From NCBI GenBank assembly GCA_902805475.1, contig CADCSX010000008.1, positions 1,736,001-1,800,000 on the forward strand: a stretch of DNA of 64,000 nucleotides, read 5' to 3'. Shown one piece after another: positions 45,042 to 55,606 of the stretch. The notes below the pieces were generated by a model. That model was not told the origin of the DNA. It saw nothing but the letters and a program-made list of their open reading frames with translations, and did no database searches. Both the position numbers and the translations under genes were made by a program. The stretch comes from Entonaema liquescens (Eukaryota; Ascomycota; Sordariomycetes; Xylariales; Xylariaceae). How positions within the stretch are numbered: position 1 is the first letter of the stretch; each line of letters starts with the position of its first letter.

Positions 45042-46537
45042 ATGTCAGACACACGGGGGCGGCTGGATGATACCCTTGGGGAGATCTTAGCACGTCGAAA
45101 AACTCATAATAGGCTCAGAAAGCTAAGCAATACCCCAACTAACTTGGTCGACTTCTCATCCAATGGATACTTATCCTTATCGACAAATTTGGATATTCAA
45201 AAATCATTACTCTCTCGCTTACAGGCTGAGGTCGCAGCCCCTCAGGATAGCAACGAACCGCGCGATTCCTGCAGATCAATCCTCGGCTCAGGAGGCTCTC
45301 GTCTTCTTGACGGTAATTCGCCATTTGCAGAGTCACTTGAAAAGAAAATTGCCGCTTTTCATGGTGCGGAAGCCGCGCTTCTATTCACATCTGCATACGA
45401 TGCCAACACCGGGTTACTTGGTTCTGTCCCGCAGCCCGGAGATGTGGTTATTTACGATGAGCTAATCCATGCGAGCGTCCACGATGGAATGCGTATGAGT
45501 CGAGCCACGAGAAGGATTCCATTCGCGCATAGTTCTATATCGGAGGCACAGCGAGGACGAATTGCGGACAGTAAGGAAAGCCAAATGACCAGTGCCAGTA
45601 CGAACCAGGGGCTCGATCATGTACTGAGGGAATTGACGAAGGATGAGCGTGTCGTTAACTGTAAAGCCAACGTCTTCATTTGCGTAGAAGGGCTTTACAG
45701 TATGGACGGTGATACTATACTCTTAAAAGAGATTGTCGAGACCATGGATCGATACCTGCCATTTGGAAACGGATATATCATAGTCGATGAAGCGCACTCA
45801 GTGGGTGTATTCGGTAAAGATGGCCGTGGGTTAGTGTGCCAGCTCGGCTTAGAGAATCGGATATGGGCGAGGGTGCTCGGGTTTGGGAAAGCGATAGGTT
45901 GTGCCGGAGGTATGTATTCTATACCCACCGCGAATATTTCAGCGCTACCAGTGAACGTGGCGTTGTTTTTTTTAAAAAAAAAAAACGCTATCACATTAAA
46001 GAGTATGGGTATTGACACATCCCCGCATTAGGCGTCGTTCTATGTTCCCCTATTACCCGATCGTATTTGATAAACTACGCTAGAAGTCTTATTTACACAA
46101 CATCGATGACATTTACATCTCTGGCCAGCATAGATGCTGTGTATGATTTCCTCATAAGCGGGCGATCCGAACCATTACGGCGACACCTAGAAACCCTCAT
46201 CTACTACACACAACGTCAACTTCACGCTCTCTACACTCGTTTACATACAAATCGGCATACTCTTTATATTGAGGAGACAACTCTGAAATCACCCATTGTT
46301 CCGATTTTAACAGCTTCCCCTCGCAGCCTCGCAGAACATTGTCAACGATCCGGTTTCATGGTGCGCCCGATCGTGAGCCCAACCGTACCGGCAGGAAGCG
46401 AGAGAGTAAGGATATGCTTGCATTATGCTAACACGAAAGAGCAAGTTGATAGATTATGCGATGTAATTGAGGTGTGGGTAAAAGGTCAGATGGCCGAGGT
46501 AGACGTATTCACTGAGGGAGCTAAACCGCGGCTATAG
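45042..46537 (+). CDS. bioF: 8-amino-7-oxononanoate (KAPA) synthase
   Basis: PLP enzyme that condenses pimeloyl thioester with alanine, the first ring-forming step of biotin synthesis. Two exons, 45042-45909 and 46032-46537, 457 aa. Motifs of the alpha-oxoamine synthase family in order: LVDFSSNGYLSLS, GSGGSRLLDGNSPFAESLE, AFHGAEAALLFTSAYDANTG, DELIHASVHDGMRMSR, IIVDEAHSVGVFGKDGRG and the PLP lysine in GFGKAIGCAGG. The 122-bp intron (GTATGT...TTAG) interrupts the last motif after GGAG and resumes with VVLCSPITRSYLINYARS; it contains a T8A12 run. The C-terminus PRL fits a peroxisomal PTS1, matching the peroxisomal location reported for Aspergillus BioF. It shares a promoter with bioDA and is convergent with bioB, 41 bp apart. 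Confidence 0.96.
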
Positions 46538-46578
46538 TGTTTACAACCTGAACTAGAATATTCTGGCCTAGCTATAAA

Positions 46579-48055
46579 CTATGAGTCACTGGTTGTGGGC
46601 GGCGGGGACTTGTCAAAGCTCTTCATAGGCTCTAAACCCCATCGGTCGAACATAACCTTATCCTCATCCCAACCGTTACATTCCGTCGTCAGCATCTTCT
46701 CGCCAGTAAAGATAGCATTTGCCCCAGCCATAAAGCATAGTGCCTGCTTCTCTTCTGACATAGTCTTCCTGCCAGCAGCTATTCGGACGATGGTAGCGGG
46801 CATGATAATGCGAGCCGTAGCGATGGTTCGAAGCACTAGAGTTTTCCGAGTTAACATACCAATTTTCATATCATAACCCTAGGTTAAAAGAGGTCGAGAT
46901 ATCCAGATGTACTTACTACTTGTGAAATCGATTGGCTCGCGATCGCCAAGAGGTGTGCCTTTAATAGGTACTAGAGCGTTCACCGGGAAGCTCTCTGGGT
47001 GCTTGGGAAGGGTCGATACGGTATGCAGCAAGCCAACACGATCCGTTGACGTCTCTCCAAGGCCGAGAATACCCCCGGAGCAGACGTTGATCCCGGCATC
47101 TCTCACATAGTTTAGAGTCTGTAACCGTTCGTCATAAGTGCGCGTAGAGATGATAGACGGGTAGAATTCGCGACTCGTGTCGACATTATGGTTGTATGCC
47201 GTCAGTCCGGCAGCTTTCAGCTCTTTCGCTTGCTCCGAGTCGATCATGCCCAACGTGACGCACGCCTCCATGCCGAGAGCCCGGACTCCCTTGATCATCT
47301 CGGCGATGTTCCGCAAGCTGTTCTTGCGCCCGCGCATATCCCGCCACGCAGCTCCCATGCAGAAGCGCGTGCTGCCGTTTGCCTTGGCGGCGCGTGCGGC
47401 TTCTAGCACCGACTCGACCGGCTCGACCTTCTTCGCCTGCAGCCCTGTGCCCTTCTGGTATCGCGTAGCTTGGGCGCAGTATGAGCAGTCTTCCGTACAT
47501 CCGCCGGTCTTAAAGTATAACTGTTAGCGGGTATCCTAGCGAATTTGATGCTGGCTCACCTTGATGTTCATAAGCGTGCAGAGCTGCACTTCGGCCGGGT
47601 TATGAAAGCGTCGGTGGACGAGACTCTATTATGGCTGGTGTTATCAGTCGAGCTCAGTACCACAGCTATCGTATACTTGGCCTCATCTGGACCGGCAGCT
47701 AAAGGCATTGGTTTCTTGTATATGATTATCTTACCGCTTGATGCACCAAATCCATTAATGGGTGGCCGTAGATTGTCGCTATCTCATCCCTCGTCCAATC
47801 ATTTCGTGGTTGGGTCGCCGATACGGCATCGCGAAGAGTGTTCTTGGTAGTCTGAGTAGGAATGTCTTGCCTGACATGGACCGGGCCGGGAATAGGGAAC
47901 GGCGGCTGATCAAAGTGTTGCGGCTGGACTGCGGCTACGGCTGCGGCAGCTGACGGACGAGATGACGCCGTCGTAAACGATCGGATACCGTTACATCGAA
48001 CAGGCCGAGCCAGCGGCTGGGCAAGCCGACGAAGAACCAGGCGCGCGGGTTTCAT
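46579..48055 (-). CDS. bioB: Biotin synthase (radical SAM, mitochondrial)
   Basis: Radical-SAM enzyme that inserts sulfur into dethiobiotin. Four exons: 47735-48055, 47560-47625, 46917-47508 and 46579-46835, in phase, 411 aa. The N-terminus MKPARLVLRRLAQPLARPVR is a basic, Ser/Ala-rich mitochondrial presequence. The [4Fe-4S] motif is GGCTEDCSYCAQ (C-x3-C-x2-C). The second cluster's ligands are visible as Cys in STRFCMGAAWR, Cys in INVCSGGILGLGET and Arg in TIVRIAAGR. YNHN, PVNALVPIKGTPL and MSEEKQALCFMAGANAIFTG complete the family pattern. Introns are 109, 51 and 81 bp; the last splice creates FTSMLRTIATARI, the conserved join. Start ATG 48055 is preferred over upstream non-ATG codons. It is the third gene of the cluster, convergent with bioF. 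Confidence 0.97.
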
Positions 48056-48132
48056 GATTACGCACAGATTTGAATCTCGTCGACTCACGGGAGAGAACCA
48101 GTCTTGAAGTTTAACGGGCTACATCGTGACGA

Positions 48133-48171
48133 AGCAAGCAAGCAAGCCAGCCAGCCAGCCAGCCAGCCAGC
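48133..48171. repeat. GCAA/GCCA compound microsatellite
   Basis: Three to four copies of AGCA followed by six of GCCA, about 80 bp upstream of the bioB ATG, so probably in its leader or promoter. Confidence 0.8.
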
Positions 48172-49230
48172 ATATCGGGCCTCCCCCCACGTCTCAACAG
48201 AAGCCCTACCCCCCAATGCTTTTTTTTCGCCAGTGGGGTGGCCCATTGTACGTCGAGCATATACCTACCTAAAGCGACTAGCTATGCGGGCAGCGAAAGC
48301 AGGTAAGGGACGTAGTAGTATCACACGGCCAAGTGTCGAGCTTAGCCGGCACTAAAGGGATTGGCGACAACCCACCCGATCCCCGCCGGCCTGCATAAGA
48401 CCATTGGGGATCGACCGTCTTCTAATTTGCGAGATATAATTCGCTACTCGTCGGCATTGCGTAATTAAAATAGACGCATTGGCAATTGTTAGGCGTGGTT
48501 GTGAGGAGAGAGTGCCGATGTAATGCGCGATGGGCTAGCGATATAATGTTCATAAAATTATCTCATATTAGAGAGGTTATACGAAATCTCCCCGAAGTCC
48601 ATTCATTCTGAGAAATTAATATACTTTAACTGCATGAAATGTAAATGTGTTGTTTCATATGAACCCTTATATTTTCCTCCATTAGGGGTTAAGCTCTCCA
48701 GATTTTCATCTCATTCAGACGATAGGCATTTCAAGCCTTATGAACCCTATTATCTTAAGACATGAAATGGCATAGACAACTTGTAAATAATTGAATTGCA
48801 AAATAACTCCAGAATATAGGTACTGAAGAATGGGTACGGCTTCTTACCTTTTACTAGGATAAATCTAGAAGAAAACGATTGGTAAATAAGTACGTTCTTA
48901 AATCTAGAGTGAACATACATATGAGATGATGAATTAGGTAGACACATGAGTCACTACGTTCAGAGAGTAGGTATACCAACTTTGGTAACTATACTATACT
49001 ACAATCTGAATTTGGGGCTCAGTGATAAATAAGACCTATCCGGTTCAATATAAATTATGAAATGCCCGCTCATTGCATACTTCGATCGCTGGTTCCAGGA
49101 ATTCTTCACATTTTGGAGGATCTAGGGGCTAAGTTAGCTAAGCCTCAACTCCAAAAACTACTAGGCAGGTTATGCAACCTTATACTGCCTTTTTTATTTC
49201 ATTTTCTTATCCTAGTTCTTACTATTACAA

Positions 49231-49278
49231 TTATATAATATATAATATATAATATATAATATATTATATATTATATAT
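49231..49278. repeat. AT-rich TATAATA tandem/palindromic repeat
   Basis: Repeats of TATAATA that switch to the complementary TATATTA half-way, making the stretch self-complementary and able to form a cruciform or hairpin. Confidence 0.75.
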
Positions 49279-49646
49279 CTTTCTTATGTAGGTATACCTA
49301 TTACTAGCCTGCTATTTAGCTATGTAAAATACATGAAGTGCACAAATTGGAGTAAGAGTATTTTAGAGTGTCCTTCAGAGACCGTTATTTGCTACCTATC
49401 TGGGAAATGCCCTCCAAAGCTAAGCCCGCAGCCTGCTTTGTGCCATACATAATGTAAAATGCATATACCTACATGCTGGCATATATATCAGGTAGCTCCC
49501 TTCTCTCCCATAAGCAATTATCCTTACATGTAGTCATCTTGTTTCACTTCACTTTCTAAGCTCAACAAAATACTACTTACTCCGAATAGGTGCTTCACTA
49601 TTCACATCATATGTCTGATTGCTAACTATTAACTAATATCGGGGTG

Positions 49647-52111
49647 ATGGCAAGTCTATGTCCTTGTAAGTACCCTGCTTTTGAAGGCAAATTACCGGAA
49701 GTCCCCTGGCACTGTATCCAGTGCGGGACCAGAGTTCCGGAAGATGAAGAGCTTGAAGACCCGAGCGTACAGAACGAATTGAGCAAGCAAATTGCCTGGA
49801 GGACATCGCTGAGCCTATCTTGGCCACGCGGCTTTCGATATAGTGACGATGACGACACTGCTGACCAGGTTGTTGATATACTTGAAGAGGATCACCGGAG
49901 GCTGGCACGGTTGACTAGCACCACATTTTCTACAAAGAAAGAAATTCTGGGGCAAACCACAAATCCAAGTAGCACGCAATGCGGCACACCAGTATTATCC
50001 CTATGAACTGGTAGGGGTAGAAACATCCCCAGAAGAAGGCCTACGTTTTAGAATACTCCGATTGAGCCCTGGTAGGCCAGAAGATCCATTACATGGGAAA
50101 TTGGTAGTCGAAACTCTTGATAAACTTCCACAGTACGAGGCTTTATCATATACATGGGCCGATGAAGCAGGTGACAGGAGAAGGCGGAAGCCTCTGTACC
50201 TGGAGAACTCATGGTATAGGCTCCCCATTACAAAGAATTGCGCAGCAGCACTTCGAAGATTCCGAGATAAGACAGAAGCAAGATTTTTATGGGTGGACTT
50301 AATATGTATTAATCAAGAGGACGCCGAGGAAAGACGCCAACAGGTCAACATGATGCCTGAGATATACTCCATGGCACAGAAGGTCTTGATATTCCTGGGG
50401 CCAGGGTCTAAACGCATAAGTGACGCTATATTTGCGTTAAACTCAGATGCACAGTCGTCTCGGGAATATGGAAATCATAGCTACTACATCAACGCTATCA
50501 AAACGCTATTCTCCCTTCCTTATTTCTCTCGAGTCTGGATCATACAAGAGTTAGCTCTAGCTAGAGACGCTAGCTTTTACCACGGCTATGATTCTCAGTC
50601 ACTTGGGTTACATCATTCTCGGGATAAGGTCGAACATATGCTCGAGAGAGCTATCGTGGGAACAATTATGCCCCTTTGGCTGCAGCACTGCGGAAAATTA
50701 AAATTGAATTCTTGGAAAGAGGCAGGAAGTTTGATATTTGATGGCATGTCTAGCAAGGCTTCTAGACCAGAAGATAAGATATTTGCCTTTTTCGGCATGA
50801 TGAGTGGCGCGAGCGCGGAGGGGTTGAGCGCAGACTATGATATTACTCCAGAAGAAATCTATACCGGCATGGCTGCCTTTTTAATGTCTAAAGGTCATCT
50901 AATGGACGTTTTGAAGCACGCCAACCGTGGAGAAATCTTCGGAGCGATATATCATGAAAGGCCCTTACACCTCCCTTCGTGGGTTCCTGATTTTCGTTGC
51001 GCGCCCTCAAGAAGCAAACTTAGCCTTAACCCTAGGTTTCGTCCTGTTTGTATTCGATCGGATTCATCCATACAAGCACATCACATTCCTGACACTGTTC
51101 TCAGACGGACTGGGTCGCTAATTCTCCATGGGTATCGAATACTAGGGGAAATGAGTGACAAGAAGTCGAGTTCTGATTATATGTACAAGCACCATTCAGG
51201 GATAGAGATTAACATCAAATTTGAAACGGCATTCAACTCAACTGTAGATATCGTCGTATTACCGCATACCGGGGATTCCGAACCATATGCCCTACACCTC
51301 CGAAAGGCTATTGCTCGAAACCACATCAATTGTTATATTTTCGTCGGTCTTTGTCAGATCGGGCTGCCCTGTGCCTACGCCAACAGTGGCGAGAACATAA
51401 TACTTGAAGCTGAATACCTTCCGGGTTATGACTACTCTGATAGTCAACCAATCAACAATTTCCTAGAGAAGCGCCCTGACCTGGAAGTTACATTTAGTCC
51501 TTGGCGCTTGTACTTTTCTTGGGTAAGTAAAAAATGATTTAACGTCTACACATTATGAGTCTCATGACCTATAGGGAACAGAAGATGATTCCTTCAACCC
51601 AACACATGAGTTCTCGTGGCCATTTGGACCTGATAGGTGCCGCAATCGCCTTGCGGACGTTGAAGATATTATTCGACCAGGAGCACGATATCTAACGAAC
51701 ATGAAGTTCTACGATGAATTATGGTATGAATCGCTGCGCGAATTTAACATGGTTTGGTCCGCTGCTGAGCTATTCGCTAGGGACATATTGGAAGATGTCT
51801 CTGGTCTGCTTTCTCTTACCAACCTCCAAAATAGAATTAAGGCCTGGGCAGAACCTACCGTATTGCTGATAAAAGAGTTGAACAGGAAACAAGACTCCCA
51901 CACGCTCTTCAATAACTTGGAGTTTTTTCAACCCTTTAAGAACCATCTTCGGATTGCCTCAACATACGATCTTTCATATACTGAAGATGCTATTGATCTA
52001 TTTTGGGCAATACTTTCAAATGTTGAACAAGATTTTCTAGTTCTTCGCTCAGAGATTTTGAGCTGTACCAAAGAATCTGTTGATATTGTTGGTGAAGCCA
52101 TAAAATATTGA
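49647..52111 (+). CDS. HET-domain (heterokaryon incompatibility type) protein
   Basis: HET proteins trigger cell death on non-self recognition and are abundant in Pezizomycotina. The HET core is clear: LPQYEALSYTWADE, LPITKNCAAALRRFR, FLWVDLICINQEDAEERRQQ and YFSRVWIIQELALA, and SRPEDKIFAFFGMMSGASAEG follows. A 52-bp intron (51523-51574, GTAAGT...CTATAG) joins a 178-residue C-terminal extension of unknown fold. Upstream, 49647-50006 encodes a Cys-containing N-terminus (MASLCPCKYPAFEGK, CIQCG) in another frame. The HET frame reads back through GKPQIQVARNAAHQYYPYEL to 49915. Joining them needs either a one-base change near the T4 at 49926-49929 or a weak 76-bp intron 49843-49918 (GTGACG). About 780-800 aa in total. 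The partner domain and trigger are unknown. Confidence 0.85.
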
Positions 52112-53600
52112 ATTGGGGATTGGTACCAATTCATGATGCTGCTTGCTCTTGTTCCTAGAAGAGAAAATATGTCGATTGCGGTAGAAAGAACATTTCCTAA
52201 GGCTTGGCCTGTACCAGATTTTGGTTTGAGACCCAACTTTATTCCAGGAAGCTATGAAAGATTTGTTATTGTCTGAGTCTGGTTGCCAAGTATACTAGGT
52301 ACCTACCTAATTTCTATGGAATACATGTACTAAAGTATTTTAGCAGTACTAATGGAGGTCTGGTGCTCTTACCTCTGACTACCTACGGCTATTGAACTTG
52401 CCCCTTTTCTTGGGTATCTATGTAGGTAGTTGCAGGCCCCAGGACCCCTAACCTGCAGCTTATCTCCGCTAAGTTAACACCGACATCCCGGCGCGCAATC
52501 GGCCGTTAGCGGTGAAAGACTTTACTAGATCTCGGTTTCATTCTCGTCTTCTAAGATTAGCCTATGACAGATAGGTAGGGTTGGATCATAGCTATCGCGA
52601 AAACCAAAAGGAAAAAAAAGAAAAGGAAAGAAAAAACACGCTCTCATTACAATTCCCGAATGAATTTTCTCCTTTTCTAATCAATTCCCTCTACATCCTC
52701 TTCCCTCTCTCGATTCGAGACTGCTTTCTCGCCTCAAATGGCAACAGTCAGATCGGGAGCGTCTCGTACTGCTCGGGTTACAAATTTTGACGCTATCATC
52801 TCCCAAAGAGCTTACAGTTGTAAAGCGCAAACCCTTCGATACCGACATCATGACTTACATATAACAACAGGCAAGTACATTTTTTACACTTTTTCTTTCG
52901 AGTTGTTCTTTTAAAACTTCCCCCGAGAACTCAATGCAACCCGGAATATTGGAAAGTCATCCAAATTGCCAATGGCTATTTCGCGTTTCCCTTCACGATT
53001 CCGGTTATCGGCGTTCCTAGTGGATGCAACTTTCTTCCAATTACCGTCGGTGCCTGACTGCACGACAATTTTTAGCATCGTGCTTCCAGTCCCACACTTT
53101 TAAGGCCGGGGGCAAATCGTCAATTATCAATCGTCAACGCACGCGGTCAGGCGGCCAAAAAAAAGATATGGGGACATTTTAGGTCCGAAGGGTCTTTTTC
53201 TCTGGATCGCGTGGGTGAAACGATGCACGAGGTTTCTAATTTGCGCAGTTTGGCAAGAAAGTTCCAAAGCTGGACTTATTATATTACAATTACCTTATCA
53301 TTATTTGTCTCTGGTTTCCGGTGGTAACTCCCTTAATTCCCTCATCGTTCCATTAACATACCACAACTTTCAGCCGACACTTCCTTCTTCCTGTATCCCA
53401 AAAGTTAAAAAAGGAAAATAGTGGTTTGAAAACCTGGGGTGCCTTCCATATTAACCAATCTTTTTTTTTTATCAGGAGCGGCAGTAGCAGCTAATACCCC
53501 GCGCCCGTTGCTACTGTCATATTCAGGGTCTACCACTACCCCGCCATCTCCAAACCCGCTGCTACACTCCCCTAAACGCCATTTTCATCATCAAGCACCA
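52112..53600. other. Intergenic region and possible 5' extension of the aminotransferase gene
   Basis: The first 600 bases hold nothing recognisable. A possible first coding exon and long intron of the aminotransferase occupy 52738-53475. An open, Pro/Ser/His-rich stretch in frame with the enzyme runs from 53476 to 53600. Confidence 0.5.
52738..52870 (+). other. Candidate first exon (mitochondrial leader) of the alanine aminotransferase gene
   Basis: ATG at 52738 opens 44 codons (MATVRSGASRTARVTNFDAI...) that look like a mitochondrial presequence: basic, Ser/Thr-rich, few acids. The exon would end at AG followed by GCAAGT, the consensus of a GC-AG donor. The acceptor would be T10ATCAG at 53475. 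Phases match exactly (1 into 2), linking to EAAVAANTPRPLLL-type sequence only if spliced. The 605-bp intron is long for this genome, so this stays tentative. Confidence 0.35.
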
Positions 53601-55099
53601 ATGGCTAGACTTAACCTTGGAAACATCAACCCGCACATCGTCGAGGCGAAATATGCCGTCCGCGGTGAACTCGCTGTTAAGTCGGAAGAGTATCGTGCTA
53701 GACTCAAGAAGGGCGACAAGAGCCTACCCTTCTCCCAAGTTATAAGCGCAAACATAGGCAACCCTCAACAGCTCGACCAGAAGCCTATCACCTACTTCCG
53801 CCAGGTTCTGAGTCTTCTCGAGAACCCTAAGCTTCTAGAACACGAAGATGTCCTGATAAATACCTTGGGTTACAAGACAGATGTGCTAGAGCGAGCAAGA
53901 TGGCTTTTAGACCACGCCGGCAGTGTTGGAGCGTACAGCGCCAGCGCTGGTGTTCCTGCTATTAAGGAAAGCATTGCTCAGTTCCTTGAAAGTAAGTCGC
54001 AGCTAATCCGAAAGCCACCCCATGTTCATACTAACTGGTCAATGTAGGACGAGATGGCTTCCCTGCTGATCCGGCGCATATCTATCTCTCGGCCGGTGCG
54101 TCTTCTGGTGTCAACACTCTACTACACATCATCTGCGCCTCTCCTACCACTGGAGTCCTTGTGCCTATCCCTCAGTATCCACTTTACACTGCTTCGCTCT
54201 CCGTCCTCAACTCCACATGTGTCCCTTACTACCTCGACGAGGCTGCTCACTGGGGTACGTCGCTTGCCGCCATTAAGGAGTCTTATAACAAGGCTAAGGC
54301 CGACGATATCGATGTTCGCGCTATTGTCATCATTAACCCGGGTAACCCGACGGGTGCTTCGCTATCTGAAGAGGATGTCCGGTCCGTCTTAGAGTTTGCT
54401 GCCGAGGAGAAGCTCGTGGTCATGGCCGATGAAGTCTACCAGACTAATGTCTTCATTGGCAAATTTCACAGCTTCCGCCAGGTTCTCCTCACTCTGCAAA
54501 AGGAGCACCCCGGAAAATACGATGAGGTCGAGCTCGCGTCTCTACACTCCGTCTCCAAGGGTATGGTCGGCGAGTGCGGTCACCGTGGTGGTTACTTCGA
54601 CCTGATCGGTTTCAAGGACGAGGTCGAGGAGCAGATATACAAGTTCGTCTCCATTACCCTGTGTGCTCCCGTTATCGGCCAGTGCCTTGTCGAACTCATG
54701 GTCAACCCGCCCAAGCCCGGTGAGCCCTCGTACGAGCTCTATAACCAGGAGTATAACAACATATACAACAACCTCAAGACGCGTGCATACACTCTGTATG
54801 AAGCCTTCAAGGAGATGGAGGGCGTGGAGTGTGGCGAACCCCAGGGTAGTATGTACATTTTCCCTACTATCCATATACCCCCTAAGGCAGCTGAGGCTGC
54901 TGAGAAGGAGGGCCGCAAACCCGATGAGTTCTACTGCATGCGCCTGCTAGAGGCTACGGGTGTATGCGTCGTGCCCGGAAGCGGCTTCGGCCAGGCCGAG
55001 GGCACACTACACTTCCGTACTACCTTCTTAGCCCCTGGTTCTGAGTGGGTCGGCTCAATTAAGAAGTTTCACAAGGAGTTCATGGACAAGTACAGGTAG
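53601..55099 (+). CDS. Alanine aminotransferase
   Basis: PLP enzyme interconverting alanine plus 2-oxoglutarate with pyruvate plus glutamate. Two exons, 53601-53991 and 54048-55099, with a 56-bp intron (GTAAGT, CTAAC, GTAG); 480 aa from the ATG MARLNLGNINPHIVEAKYAV. Family motifs: GNPQQLDQKPITYFRQVLSL, GAYSASAGVPAIKESIA, LSAGASSGVNTLLHIICASP, VIINPGNPTGASLS, VMADEVYQTNVF and the PLP lysine in LHSVSKGMVGECGHRGGYFD. The C-terminal FGQAEGTLHFRTTFLAP carries the carboxylate-binding Arg. 480 residues is the full length of the cytosolic form. In-frame sequence upstream to 53476 suggests a second, longer, mitochondrial product, but its first exon is uncertain. Confidence 0.93.
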
Positions 55100-55606
55100 A
55101 TAGAAAGAAGAGTAAGCGAACATCAACGGAAGGTGTCGTGTAAGGCCAGCACGTAGGAGTCAGCCGTGGATTGTTAGGTTAGGTCGAGGCGAGATCCTCG
55201 GAGTGCGGGATTTGTGAGAGGAACAAAAACAACCCAGATACCTACAAAATGGCTGCATCGGCTACTTAAGGGAGCTTCATGTGTGCGTCTGGCTTCGCGG
55301 GATGATGGAATTGGGCGTTTAGGCTTTTGATACCTAGATATATACTCTCCACTACGCATCACGAACCTTATAGAATCACCTCTAACTCATAGAGTTTATG
55401 CTCATGTTTAAATGCGCAAAGTCCCCCTTATTGTGAGCTTCGAAACAATATTTTGGTCCGCGTATGCTTGGTTAAGTATTGTTACATTACTTCTATTGCA
55501 CAGGCACGTAGTCTCGTCACCGACAATAACTGAGCTGTCTTAGACGCCCTTCTATTCGTCTTTATTAGGTACTTTTACACTACTGCTGGTGGTGCTGCTA
55601 CCACAT
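55100..55606. other. Convergent 3' intergenic region
   Basis: Between the stops of the aminotransferase and RPN7 genes; 3' UTRs only, as far as I can see. Confidence 0.5.

Larger units (their letters stand above)
48056..49646. other. Intergenic region between bioB and the HET gene
   Basis: No supported gene. Holds a GCAA/GCCA microsatellite at 48133-48171 close to the bioB start and a TATAA-type AT repeat at 49231-49278. Confidence 0.55.

Noticed and set aside
45910..46020. Continuation of BioF through the T8A12 run as coding sequence (a frame stays open to 46031)
   Set aside because: Family motifs resume only after splicing 45910-46031, and the residues encoded in between do not fit the enzyme.
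49869..49918. 50-bp intron (GTTGTT...ACTAG) to explain the HET gene frame break
   Set aside because: Its length leaves the frames unjoined (50 is 2 modulo 3, while 1 is needed).
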